Source: HGM04593 sp045646965
Lineage (GTDB): Bacteria; Bacteroidota; Bacteroidia; Bacteroidales; Bacteroidaceae
Length of the DNA: 64,000 nt
Reading direction: 5' to 3'
NCBI GenBank assembly: GCA_045646965.1
Contig: JAZRLR010000029.1
Span: 1 to 64,000 of the forward strand
The notes under the pieces are model-generated. The model had not been told where the DNA came from and did no database searches. It saw only the letters and a program-made list of their open reading frames with translations. Position 1 is the stretch's first letter, and each line of letters starts with the position of its first letter. Made by a program: the position numbers and the translations under genes. Below, in pieces: positions 35,508 to 43,280 of the stretch.

Positions 35508-36437
35508 TTACTTATCTCGGAAAAGGTCGGTCGAGAGGTAGCGCTCTCCGCAGTCGGGCAGAATCACGACAACTGTCTTGCCTTCGTTGCCGGGACGACG
35601 CAACACCTCGGAAGCTGCCCACAGAGCCGCACCCGACGAATAGCCCACAAGGAGCCCCTCGTTCTTCACAAGCGCACGGGCTGTGGCTATGGCATCTTCG
35701 TTGCTTACGGGAATCACCTCGTCTACCACAGATGCGTCATATATTTGAGGCACAAAACCAGCACCTATGCCCTGCAACTTGTGCGCACCCTTCTCGCCAC
35801 CCGAAAGTACCGGCGACGAGGCGGGCTCTACGCCCACAGTTTTTATCGCGGGGTTCAACTCCTTGAGCCTGCGGGCGGTACCTGTGATTGTGCCGCCTGT
35901 GCCCACACCCGCCACAAGGATATCTACACGGCCGTCGGTGTCGCGCCATATCTCCTCGGCTGTGAAGTTGTGTGCCGCGGGGTTTGAACTATTTTCGAAC
36001 TGTTGCAGAATAATACTGCCCTCGATGCCCGCCGCAAGCTCCTCGGCTTTTTTTATTGCGCCCGACATACCTTCGGCTCCGGCAGTGAGCACAAGCTCGG
36101 CGCCATAGGCACGCAGCAGGTTCATACGCTCGGCGCTCATCGTCTCGGGCATTGTGAGTATCAGCTTATACCCCTTGACAGCCGACACAAGAGCAAGCCC
36201 CACGCCTGTGTTTCCGCTTGTGGGCTCTATGATTGTGGCTCCTGCACGCAGAAGGCCGCGTGCCTCGGCATCGTTTATCATAGAGAGAGCCGTGCGGTCT
36301 TTCACGCTCCCCGCAGGGTTGAAATATTCCATTTTCACCACAGGAGCGGTACCCAGGCCTGCCGCTGCGGCATAACGTGAGACGCGCAGCAAGGGGGTGT
36401 TACCAATGAGGGAAGTCAGGTTATCGGCTATTTTCAT
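35508..36437 (-). CDS. cysK: Cysteine synthase A (O-acetylserine sulfhydrylase)
   Basis: A 309-residue PLP enzyme joining sulfide to O-acetylserine. The PLP lysine is K46 in NPAGSVKDRTA, the substrate loop is EPTSGNTGVGLA, the phosphate-binding glycines are GVGTGGTITG, and the PLP-N1 serine is in VGYSSGAALWA. Its start is 2 bases after the maf stop. cysE follows, and the two products are known to form a regulatory complex in many bacteria. Confidence 0.95.
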   Translation of the reverse strand: MKIADNLTSLIGNTPLLRVSRYAAAAGLGTAPVVKMEYFNPAGSVKDRTALSMINDAEARGLLRAGATIIEPTSGNTGVGLALVSAVKGYKLILTMPETMSAERMNLLRAYGAELVLTAGAEGMSGAIKKAEELAAGIEGSIILQQFENSSNPAAHNFTAEEIWRDTDGRVDILVAGVGTGGTITGTARRLKELNPAIKTVGVEPASSPVLSGGEKGAHKLQGIGAGFVPQIYDASVVDEVIPVSNEDAIATARALVKNEGLLVGYSSGAALWAASEVLRRPGNEGKTVVVILPDCGERYLSTDLFRDK

Positions 36438-36439
36438 AT

Positions 36440-37024
36440 TTAGGAAATCTTTTTAAGTTCGTTATACAAGCGTTGCACGGGAAGCCCCATCACATTGAAA
36501 TAGGAGCCGTCTATGGCCGAAATTCCAATGTAACCTATCCACTCCTGCACACCGTAGGAGCCGGCCTTGTCCATAGGACGATACTTTTCTATATAGTATT
36601 CAATCTCCTCGTCGGTGAGGGCGGCAAATGTCACACGCGACTCTGCCACAAAGCTGTGCTGCACGCTCTTTGTAGTTACGGTGACACCCGTGTACACAGA
36701 GTGTGTCTTGCCCGACATAAAGCGCAGCATACGACGGGCGTCAGCCTCGTCGGCAGGCTTGCCCAAAGGGGTACCCTCGAGCCACACAATGGTGTCGGCG
36801 GTTATCGTGAGCTCGTCGTCGGCCATAAGGGGGCGATAGGTGTCGGCCTTCTTCTTTGAGATGTGCAGGGGGATAGCGCCGCCTTGCAGCTCGGCGGGGA
36901 ACGACTCGTCCACGTCGGGCAAGGTGCGCACCTCAAACTCCACATCGAGGCCTGCGAGCAGTTCCCTGCGTCGCGGCGATGCCGATGCCAGAATAACCTT
37001 GTATTTCTTTAAATTATCAAGCAT
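36440..37024 (-). CDS. maf: Maf family nucleotide pyrophosphatase
   Basis: A 194-residue house-cleaning enzyme hydrolysing non-canonical or modified NTPs (typically dTTP, UTP or m5UTP for the YhdE type). The start motif ILASASPRRRELL, the TADTIVWLEG motif with the catalytic Asp, and the KPADEADARRMLRFMSGKTH helix are all present. It lies 10 bases after the KdsC-like gene and 2 bases before cysK. The exact substrate cannot be told. Confidence 0.9.
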   Translation of the reverse strand: MLDNLKKYKVILASASPRRRELLAGLDVEFEVRTLPDVDESFPAELQGGAIPLHISKKKADTYRPLMADDELTITADTIVWLEGTPLGKPADEADARRMLRFMSGKTHSVYTGVTVTTKSVQHSFVAESRVTFAALTDEEIEYYIEKYRPMDKAGSYGVQEWIGYIGISAIDGSYFNVMGLPVQRLYNELKKIS

Positions 37025-37034
37025 AAAAAATCAT

Positions 37035-37553
37035 TTACCAACCAAATGCGTTCGATTCATCCATCCACTTACCCTGTGCACGCATAACCTGCTCTATGAC
37101 ATCGCGGCCACAGCCCTCACCGCCTCGCACGGGAGATATATAGCGCGAAATGCCTTTTATCTCGTGTGCAGCGTCGGCAGGACAGCAGGGAAGGCCACAC
37201 ATCTGCATCACCTCGTAGTCGGGAATATCGTCGCCCATATAAAGCACCTCCTCGGGCTGCAGTTCATACATTGTAAGCAGTTCCTCGAAGCAGTCGCGCT
37301 TTATTGAGGCACCTACATATATATCGGTTATGCCCAGCCCTTTGTAACGCACTTTCACAGCCTCGGTGCGAGCACCTGTGATAATTGCAACGCGATAGCC
37401 CGCCTTCACGGCAAGCTGCAGAGCATAGCCGTCCTTGATATTTACTGTGCGCATAGGCTCGCCGCTGGGATACATCGAAATTGTCTCGCGGCTCAACACG
37501 CCGTCTACGTCGAAGACGAGGGCTTTAATCTTTTTAAGGTCGTAGTTTATCAT
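37035..37553 (-). CDS. KdsC-type HAD phosphatase (3-deoxy-manno-octulosonate-8-phosphate phosphatase)
   Basis: A 172-residue HAD-family phosphatase without a cap domain, the size of KdsC. The DxD motif is in ALVFDVDGVLS, the Thr motif in VAIITGARTEAV, and the last Asp motif in YMGDDIPDYEVM. KdsC proteins release KDO for lipopolysaccharide. It overlaps the DUF2520 gene by 4 bases. HAD enzymes of this size can have other substrates, so the name is kept as a family call. Confidence 0.82.
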   Translation of the reverse strand: MINYDLKKIKALVFDVDGVLSRETISMYPSGEPMRTVNIKDGYALQLAVKAGYRVAIITGARTEAVKVRYKGLGITDIYVGASIKRDCFEELLTMYELQPEEVLYMGDDIPDYEVMQMCGLPCCPADAAHEIKGISRYISPVRGGEGCGRDVIEQVMRAQGKWMDESNAFGW

Positions 37554-38356
37554 TCTTTCTCTTTTTCTTTATCACTCTTCCGACGCTTCGCATCGGCTAT
37601 GTAGTCACTAATTTCTGTATAAAGGTTCTTGAGGCGGCCGTCGAGCATCGCCTTGTGAGCATCAGTTACCACGCTGTCGCCGCGGTGCGCGGGGCCTGTC
37701 TGTGCCTCGAGCGGGTGCAGGCGGTGCACCTTTGCCGCCGTCTCGTATATGAGCGGAAGCATCGCCTCAAAGGGCATATCGTGCGCCTCGAGCAGCTCGG
37801 CAGCCATCGTGTAGGCCGCATTGGCAAAGTTACACGCAAAGACCGCCGCAATGTGCAGATACTTGCGCTGCTCACTCGTGACACACTGAACCTTGCCACC
37901 AAGCAGATGCGCAATATCGGCTGCAAGTTCCTCGCAAGAGCTGTCGCACCCCTCCACAAACAGAGTTACGGGAGAGAAATCAACTATGCGCTGCCTGCTG
38001 AAAGTCTGCATAGGATAGAGCACGCCATATCTGACAGCTCCCGCTTTGCGCAGGATATCCACAGACACGCTGCCCGCCGTGTGCAGGAGAAGCGCGTCGG
38101 GGAAGGCGACCGCAGCAGCCGCAGCCACCTCTTCGATGGCATTGTCGCTCACCGAAATAATTATAACATCGGGCGACGGCAGCTTATCTATCGTTTCGCA
38201 GGCTGCACAGCCTATTTTTTCCGACAACTCTTTTGCCGAGGAAAAGGTGCGGCTCCACACGGCAACGGGAGCACTCCCTGCCGCAGCCAGCGCAATGCCC
38301 AAAGCCGTTGCCACATTGCCGGCACCTGCCAACGCTATTCTTTTACTTGCCGCCAA
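37550..38356 (-). CDS. Rossmann-fold DUF2520 protein, putative oxidoreductase
   Basis: A 268-residue protein with an N-terminal NAD(P)-binding loop (IALAGAGNVATALGIAL) and a helical C-terminal DUF2520 domain (VTSEQRKYLHIAAVFACNFA). The layout resembles F420-dependent or pyrroline-carboxylate reductases, but no substrate is known for the family. It overlaps the nitroreductase gene by 14 bases at its start and the KdsC-like gene by 4 at its end. The C-terminal end is a short run of Lys, Asp and Glu. Confidence 0.75.
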   Translation of the reverse strand: MAASKRIALAGAGNVATALGIALAAAGSAPVAVWSRTFSSAKELSEKIGCAACETIDKLPSPDVIIISVSDNAIEEVAAAAAVAFPDALLLHTAGSVSVDILRKAGAVRYGVLYPMQTFSRQRIVDFSPVTLFVEGCDSSCEELAADIAHLLGGKVQCVTSEQRKYLHIAAVFACNFANAAYTMAAELLEAHDMPFEAMLPLIYETAAKVHRLHPLEAQTGPAHRGDSVVTDAHKAMLDGRLKNLYTEISDYIADAKRRKSDKEKEKE

Positions 38357-38879
38357 ACTCTCCTATGTGTACCTTTTCCCACTGCATTCTCTCCTCGTCA
38401 AAGGGCTTTGCCTCGCGTGCCTTGTGTCCCACGGCCACGATAGAGAGAACGGCATATTTCTCGGGGATATTCAACAATTTTCTCACGTTGTCCTCGGCTA
38501 CATTACCCTCGGCATCGAAGCGGCGGCGTATCTGCACCCAGCAGGAGCCAAGCCCCATCTCCTCGGCAGCGAGCTGCATAATAATTGTGGCAATTGAGCA
38601 ATCCTCAATCCACACATCGGTCTTTTCGGTATCACCTATAACCACCACGGCCATAGCAGCACCCTCGAGCAGAGCGGCACCCTGTGCCTTCGCCGTAGAG
38701 AGAGCCTTCAAAGTCTCCTTCTCCTCGACAAGGATAAATTCCCAGGGGTTGAAACGGTGCCCCGACGGCGACATAAGAGCCGCACGCATAAGGTTACACA
38801 CAGCCTCCTTATCCACAGGCTCGCCGGTGAAAAGCCTGCAACTGCGTCTATTTTTTAATAAGTCGAAAAAATTATCCAT
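38343..38879 (-). CDS. Nitroreductase family protein
   Basis: A 178-residue FMN enzyme. The signature FFDLLKNRRSCRLF near the N-terminus, RAALMSPSGHRFNPWEFILV, and the AEEMGLGSCWVQIRR segment are typical of short nitroreductases that reduce nitro groups, quinones or enones with NAD(P)H. The frame extends upstream to 39101, but the start at 38879 (MDNFFDLLKNRRS) matches the family, and TATCTTCG at 38914-38921 lies 35 bases above it. It is the first gene of a six-gene operon ending in cysE. Confidence 0.87.
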   Translation of the reverse strand: MDNFFDLLKNRRSCRLFTGEPVDKEAVCNLMRAALMSPSGHRFNPWEFILVEEKETLKALSTAKAQGAALLEGAAMAVVVIGDTEKTDVWIEDCSIATIIMQLAAEEMGLGSCWVQIRRRFDAEGNVAEDNVRKLLNIPEKYAVLSIVAVGHKAREAKPFDEERMQWEKVHIGEFGGK

Positions 38880-38913
38880 AATATCAAATATTCTGCTTTT
38901 AGCATAAACAACG

Positions 38914-38921
38914 CGAAGATA
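38914..38921 (-). promoter_or_regulatory. Putative -7 element of the nitroreductase-cysE operon
   Basis: The minus strand reads TATCTTCG, one base off TAnnTTTG, 35 bases before the chosen start. A TTTG-like box is only found at poor spacing (11 or 23 bases). Confidence 0.45.
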
Positions 38922-39050
38922 TACAATCCCGACAAAATTAGAGCACAAAAGAGAGCAAAAAGAAGAAAAAAAGATGTAACAAATTAAAACAGACAGAAAA
39001 GAGGGCGCAACATATTCCCGCGGCAGGTGTTTATTGAGAAAAAATATTTT

Positions 39051-40406
39051 ATGGACAAGAATATCGAAGACGAGGCACTGCGCTACCACAGCAGCCCGCA
39101 AGCAGGAAAAACAGAGACACTCCCCACAAAGCCTTTCGGCACCCCCGAAGAGCTCTCACTCGCCTACTCCCCCGGGGCGGCAGCTCCCGCAGCGGCCATA
39201 AGCAAGGAGAGGTGGCAGGCCTATCGCTACACCAATAAAGGCAACCTTGTGGCCGTAATCTCGAACGGAAGCGCAGTGCTCGGGCTGGGCGACATAGGGG
39301 CACTTGCCTCAAAACCTGTTATGGAGGGCAAAGCGATGCTTTTCAAGGTATATGCCGACATTGACGCCTTTGACATAGAGCTCGCCGAGGAGCAGCCCGA
39401 CAAATTCATCACCGCCGTGCAGGAGATATCGCCCACCTTTGGCGGCATAAACCTCGAGGACATTAAAGCCCCCGAATGTTTCTACATTGAGGAGCGCCTG
39501 CGCAACCTCCTGGGCATACCGGTGATGCACGACGACCAGCACGGAGCTGCCGTAGCCATAACCGCAGCCCTGAAAAACGCCGCCGAGATTGCAGGCAAGG
39601 AGCTGCATAGCCTCAAAATAGTAATCAGCGGGGCGGGAGCCGCCGCCATAGCCACAGCCAAGCTACTGCTCAAGAACGGACTCCTGCGCGAGCAGATAAC
39701 GATGTGCGACAGCAAAGGCGTCATAAGCATAGCACGCGATGTGCTGCCGCCACACAAAGCGCTCTTCGCCACCACCGACACGAGCCTCCACACCCTTGCC
39801 GACGCAATGCGCGACTGCGACGCCTTCATCGGCCTGTCTGTGGGTAACCTTGTGACAAAGGAGATGGTGCGTTCTATGGCCGATACCCCCATAATATTTG
39901 CCCTCGCCAACCCCGCTCCCGAGATAAGCTACGACGAAGCAAAGAGCGCACGCCCCGACGCCATCGTGGCCACAGGCCGCGGCGATGCCCCCAACCAGAT
40001 AAACAACGCCATAGCATTCCCATACCTCTTTCGCGGGGCACTCGACACCCTTGCCACCTGCATAAATACCGAGATGCAGCTTGCCGCGGCAAAGGCCATA
40101 GCCGCCCTTGCCCACGAGCCCGTACCCGACAAGACAAAGAGACGTCACGGCAGCGACTTGAACTTCGGCAAGGAGTATATAATTCCCAAGATAGATGACT
40201 GCCGCCTGCTACCCGAGGTCTCGAAAGCCGTGGCACTCGCCGCAATGAAAAGCGGCATTGCACGCAGGCCCGTCGCCTCGTGGGACGAATACTGCGAGAC
40301 GCTGCTCTGCCGCGTGGAAGGCGTCACGCAGCACTGCGCCCACACACACCGCAACGACAAAGAGCAGTTGCACAAGAGATACAATACAGGAATGAATAAA
40401 TTATAA
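39051..40406 (+). CDS. Malic enzyme, short form without a phosphotransacetylase domain
   Basis: A 451-residue enzyme that oxidatively decarboxylates malate to pyruvate. The tyrosine motif is LAYSPGAAAP, the lysine lies in KVYADIDAFDIELAEE region, the divalent-metal motif is MHDDQHGAAVAI, and the nucleotide loop is VISGAGAAAIATAKLL. It lacks the C-terminal phosphotransacetylase-like domain of MaeB (about 760 residues). The GAGAAA loop alone does not settle NAD versus NADP. The start at 39051 (MDKNIEDEALRY) is chosen over the one at 39027 because it aligns with family N-termini. It is followed 5 bases later by a small acidic protein. Confidence 0.88.
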   Translation: MDKNIEDEALRYHSSPQAGKTETLPTKPFGTPEELSLAYSPGAAAPAAAISKERWQAYRYTNKGNLVAVISNGSAVLGLGDIGALASKPVMEGKAMLFKVYADIDAFDIELAEEQPDKFITAVQEISPTFGGINLEDIKAPECFYIEERLRNLLGIPVMHDDQHGAAVAITAALKNAAEIAGKELHSLKIVISGAGAAAIATAKLLLKNGLLREQITMCDSKGVISIARDVLPPHKALFATTDTSLHTLADAMRDCDAFIGLSVGNLVTKEMVRSMADTPIIFALANPAPEISYDEAKSARPDAIVATGRGDAPNQINNAIAFPYLFRGALDTLATCINTEMQLAAAKAIAALAHEPVPDKTKRRHGSDLNFGKEYIIPKIDDCRLLPEVSKAVALAAMKSGIARRPVASWDEYCETLLCRVEGVTQHCAHTHRNDKEQLHKRYNTGMNKL

Positions 40407-40411
40407 CAGCT

Positions 40412-40615
40412 ATGAACAGAAAAAGAATCTTCCCCGGGCAGACAGGCCTGCAGGCCACAAGCCCCATATACAGTGACATCGAAGACGAGATGTACGAAGA
40501 CTACAACACCGACGACATACCGCCCATAGACGAAGAGCCCTACTACGACATCGAGGAAGAGGAGGAGTATATGGCACACCGCGCACCTGCACAAAAAAGA
40601 GAATATTTTCTTTGA
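40412..40615 (+). CDS. Small, highly acidic hypothetical protein
   Basis: A 67-residue protein starting 5 bases after the malic enzyme stop. Positions 22-54 are dominated by Asp, Glu and Tyr (YSDIEDEMYEDYNTDDIPP, then IDEEPYYDIEEEEEYMAHR), flanked by basic ends (MNRKR and KREYF). No domain or export signal is seen, and most of it would be disordered. The tight coupling suggests it is really translated. No function is assigned. Confidence 0.55.
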   Translation: MNRKRIFPGQTGLQATSPIYSDIEDEMYEDYNTDDIPPIDEEPYYDIEEEEEYMAHRAPAQKREYFL

Positions 40616-40645
40616 AAAAAGAGAGGAAAAGCGCTTTTCATTTGC

Positions 40646-40653
40646 TAACTTTG
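40646..40653 (+). promoter_or_regulatory. Putative -7 element of DUF4494-yggS
   Basis: TAACTTTG is a full match to TAnnTTTG, 54 bases before the DUF4494 start. No TTTG box at 19-21 bases is present. Confidence 0.5.
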
Positions 40654-40707
40654 CGGTCGCGCGAAAATCGCGCCACATAAATCATAAACAAAAAAATACC
40701 AAATATT

Positions 40708-41151
40708 ATGACACAAAGTTGGTTCGAGTGCAAAGTGACCTATGAACGTGCAGGCGAGAAAGGCCTCAACACAAAAGTAAACGAAGTATATCTTGTACAG
40801 GGTTTTACATTTACCGAGATAGAGAAACGACTCACTCTCGAGATACAGCCCCAGGTGACAGGCGATTTCACAATAAACGAGATGAAGCGCACCAAGTATG
40901 GCGAGCTCGTAGACAGCCCCAGCGAAGCTGCCGACAAGTGGTTCAAGTGCAAGATTGTGCTTCTCACCATCGACGAGGTGAGCGCCAAGGAGAAAAAGAC
41001 CTCTGTGGTAATCCTTGTGAAGGCCGAAGATTGCGCCGGAGCCGTTGCAGCCCTAAACAAACATATGGAGGACTCTGTAATGACCTACGACCTTGCATCG
41101 GTGAACGAAAGCTCTATCGTGGACATTTTCCATTATGAAGCTATTCTCTGA
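40708..41151 (+). CDS. DUF4494 family protein
   Basis: A 147-residue cytoplasmic protein with the pattern of DUF4494, a family common in Bacteroidales: start MTQSWFECKVTYER, the EVYLVQGFTFTEIEKRL segment, KRTKYGELVDS, ADKWFKCKIVLLTIDE, and a C-terminal IVDIFHYE. It has an alpha/beta look without catalytic residues. It overlaps the start of yggS by 17 bases, so the two are translationally coupled. The function of the family is unknown; the recurrent coupling to PLP homeostasis is worth noting. Confidence 0.78.
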   Translation: MTQSWFECKVTYERAGEKGLNTKVNEVYLVQGFTFTEIEKRLTLEIQPQVTGDFTINEMKRTKYGELVDSPSEAADKWFKCKIVLLTIDEVSAKEKKTSVVILVKAEDCAGAVAALNKHMEDSVMTYDLASVNESSIVDIFHYEAIL

Positions 41152-41806
41152 TACCATAGCAGGCAGAATTGAGGAGATACGCGCTACCCTCCCGCAGGGG
41201 GTAACGCTTATCGCCGTGTCCAAATACCACCCCGCCGAAGCCATCGAAGTCGCCTACAAAGGCGGGCAGCGCCATTTCGGGGAGAGCAAGGCGCAGGATT
41301 TGCAAAAGAAACATCAGATTCTGCCCGACGACATCTGCTGGCATTTCATAGGGCACCTGCAGAGTAATAAAATAAAATATATAGCGCCCTATATACACCT
41401 CATACACAGCGTAGACAGTTACAAACTGCTCGCCGAGATTGACCGCCACGCCGCTAAAGCCGGGCGCAAAATCCCCTGCCTGCTACAGATACACATAGCA
41501 CAAGAAGAGACGAAGTTTGGTTTCACGCCGCAAGAGTGCATTGCGATGCTCGACGAAGGAACCTGGCGCACACTTGAGAACGTGGAGATACGCGGTCTTA
41601 TGTGTATGGCAAGCAACACCGACGACGAGGCGCAGATAAGAGCAGAATTTGCGCAGGTGAAAAAGCTGTTCGACACGATACGCGAGAGATATTTCGCGCA
41701 AGGAAATTTCGACACCCTGTCGGCAGGTATGAGCGACGACTACCCCATAGCCATAGAAGAGGGAAGCACCCATATAAGGGTGGGCTCATCGATATTTGCA
41801 CCATAA
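41135..41806 (+). CDS. YggS family PLP homeostasis protein
   Basis: A 223-residue single-domain TIM-barrel PLP carrier (YggS/PROSC family). The PLP lysine is in LIAVSKYHPAEAI, followed by HFGESKAQDLQKK, WHFIGHLQSNKIKYI, the IRGLMCMAS strand and LSAGMSDDYPIAIEEGSTHI with the RVGSSIFA phosphate-binding end. It buffers free PLP and has no known catalysis. It overlaps the DUF4494 gene upstream. Confidence 0.93.
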   Translation: MKLFSDTIAGRIEEIRATLPQGVTLIAVSKYHPAEAIEVAYKGGQRHFGESKAQDLQKKHQILPDDICWHFIGHLQSNKIKYIAPYIHLIHSVDSYKLLAEIDRHAAKAGRKIPCLLQIHIAQEETKFGFTPQECIAMLDEGTWRTLENVEIRGLMCMASNTDDEAQIRAEFAQVKKLFDTIRERYFAQGNFDTLSAGMSDDYPIAIEEGSTHIRVGSSIFAP

Positions 41807-41834
41807 AAAAATCTCCCAAGCGGGAGATTTTTTT
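41805..41834. terminator. Bidirectional terminator between yggS and the AbgT-like gene
   Basis: A 13-bp stem (7 A-T pairs plus ATCTCCC-type core with GGGAGAT) and an AAGC loop, starting inside the yggS stop codon. A and T runs on both sides let it work on both strands. Confidence 0.88.
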
Positions 41835-41851
41835 ATTTATTCGCAAAGCCG

Positions 41852-42571
41852 TCAGCCACGCTCACGACGCAACAGCGTCACATATACAAACGGCAAGAGA
41901 TAAAGCACATCGGCAAGCACAGCCACATCGTCGCCCTGCGGCAAAAGCCCCATATACCCTATGCAGGGCGCAATGCCGGTGGCGGGTACCACGGCAAGAA
42001 ACGCGGGAGCATAGAACGAGCAGGCCGCACCCATAGAACGGGCAATGTCGGGCAGGCTGCGATAGTTTCCATATATATAGCCATAGACCGAAGCCACAAA
42101 AAGCACAAGCAGAAAGAGAAGAAACATCCACCCCTGCAGCATAGGCGATGTATAGAAATCGCCCGTCACCCCAAGTAACATATTCCACGGCGACACAGTG
42201 GCCACAAACAAAAGCAGGAAATAAAGCAACGCGGCAAGCAGAGCAAAGAGACGCGCACGCTTCTCGTTCAGGCTCACAGCCCTGCGGTGCAACACACCCG
42301 AGAGGCTCTTCAGCATACCCGAGCCCGAGAGAAGCCCCACCGACAGCACGATAAGTATCATTGTGCCCCAGGGCGCCGCATCGACAGAGGCCGACGCACT
42401 GCGCACTGCCCAACGCAACCCCTCGGCACTGACAAGCGAGCGCGACAAAGCCGCATTGCCCACAAAGAGCCCTGCAATACCCAGCCCCCACGACAGCAAC
42501 CACAGAAGAAGAAGAGAGGCCGCATACACCACCGCAGGATAATATAAACGCCTGCTATTCATCCGCCTCAA
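41852..42571 (-). CDS. Membrane protein resembling a shortened AbgT-family transporter
   Basis: A 239-residue protein with about six hydrophobic segments. Two stretches recall AbgT (p-aminobenzoyl-glutamate) transporters: SAEGLRWAVRSAS...APWGTMILIVLSVGL near residues 48-80, and GWMFLLFLLVLFVASVYGY followed by a polar LPDIARSMGAACSFYAPAF at 145-190. AbgT proteins are about 500 residues, so roughly half, including the ligand-binding hairpins, is missing. It overlaps the response-regulator gene by 17 bases (or 8, if Met4 is the start) and is the last gene of the kinase operon. It may be a sensor-associated relic of a transporter. The family link is by eye only. Confidence 0.5.
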   Translation of the reverse strand: MRRMNSRRLYYPAVVYAASLLLLWLLSWGLGIAGLFVGNAALSRSLVSAEGLRWAVRSASASVDAAPWGTMILIVLSVGLLSGSGMLKSLSGVLHRRAVSLNEKRARLFALLAALLYFLLLFVATVSPWNMLLGVTGDFYTSPMLQGWMFLLFLLVLFVASVYGYIYGNYRSLPDIARSMGAACSFYAPAFLAVVPATGIAPCIGYMGLLPQGDDVAVLADVLYLLPFVYVTLLRRERG

Positions 42572-43274
42572 GATTATTTACATCAATTATATTCAGTTCG
42601 ATGGCCTTTACCACAAGACGCGTCACATTTATTCCGCGCCCCTCCTCGTCCTTGAAGAGACGCGCCACGAGGTCGGCCTGACGTTTCTCGAGAGACTTCA
42701 CCCCGAAAGGCATTCCCTTGAGCCCCGCAATCATATCTTTGGTATATCCCAACGCCAGATGACGCAGGAAGCACTCGTCGTAGCGGTCTATCTCATACTC
42801 CACAAAGGCCTTACGACGTGCGGCGTCGCGCATCACCGTCTCCTTGAAGCGACGCACAATATTTTCGAGTATCGGCGCATTGAAGACATTTCTCTTACCG
42901 CCTACCACAGCCATAATCTCGTGTCGTGTGAGAAGCTCGCCGGTCTTCAAGGCAATGCCATCGGCACCTGCGTCGAGCACATCTACCCACAGTTTCTCGT
43001 CGAGCAACTCGCCTGTGAAGACAAGCACTTTCATCTGCGGGTACTCCTTTTTCACCCTTGCGCAGATGGTGACACCCACGGTTGTGGAGCCTCCGAGCCC
43101 CAGGTCGAGCAGCAGAAGATGGGGCACGCCGTCGGCAAGCAGGGCATACAGTTCCTGCTCGTTCATTGCCGTGCCTGTTATCTCGGCTTCGGGAATTTCG
43201 GTGCGGAAAATCTCCTCGGTACCTTTTAATTCGAGCTTCGCATCCTCAACTATTATAACACTGAATTTATCCAT
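42555..43274 (-). CDS. Response regulator with REC and LuxR-like C-terminal domains
   Basis: A 239-residue regulator. Residues 1-122 are a receiver domain: acidic pocket E10-D11, phospho-acceptor D57 in HLLLLDLGLGG, and the conserved Lys near 110 in GIALKTGE. Residues 160-235 resemble a LuxR/GerE helix-turn-helix (FLRHLALGYTKDMIAGLKG...EKRQADLVARLF...VVKAIELNIID) with a divergent recognition helix; this corresponds to a Bacteroidales-specific C-terminal domain. Its start is 6 bases after the double kinase, so they form a cognate pair. Confidence 0.8.
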   Translation of the reverse strand: MDKFSVIIVEDAKLELKGTEEIFRTEIPEAEITGTAMNEQELYALLADGVPHLLLLDLGLGGSTTVGVTICARVKKEYPQMKVLVFTGELLDEKLWVDVLDAGADGIALKTGELLTRHEIMAVVGGKRNVFNAPILENIVRRFKETVMRDAARRKAFVEYEIDRYDECFLRHLALGYTKDMIAGLKGMPFGVKSLEKRQADLVARLFKDEEGRGINVTRLVVKAIELNIIDVNNLEADE

Positions 43275-43280
43275 AATTTC

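Noticed and set aside
38880..39101. Longer N-terminus for the nitroreductase
   Set aside because: The extension overlaps the divergent malic enzyme start and the promoter region and has no similarity to the family.
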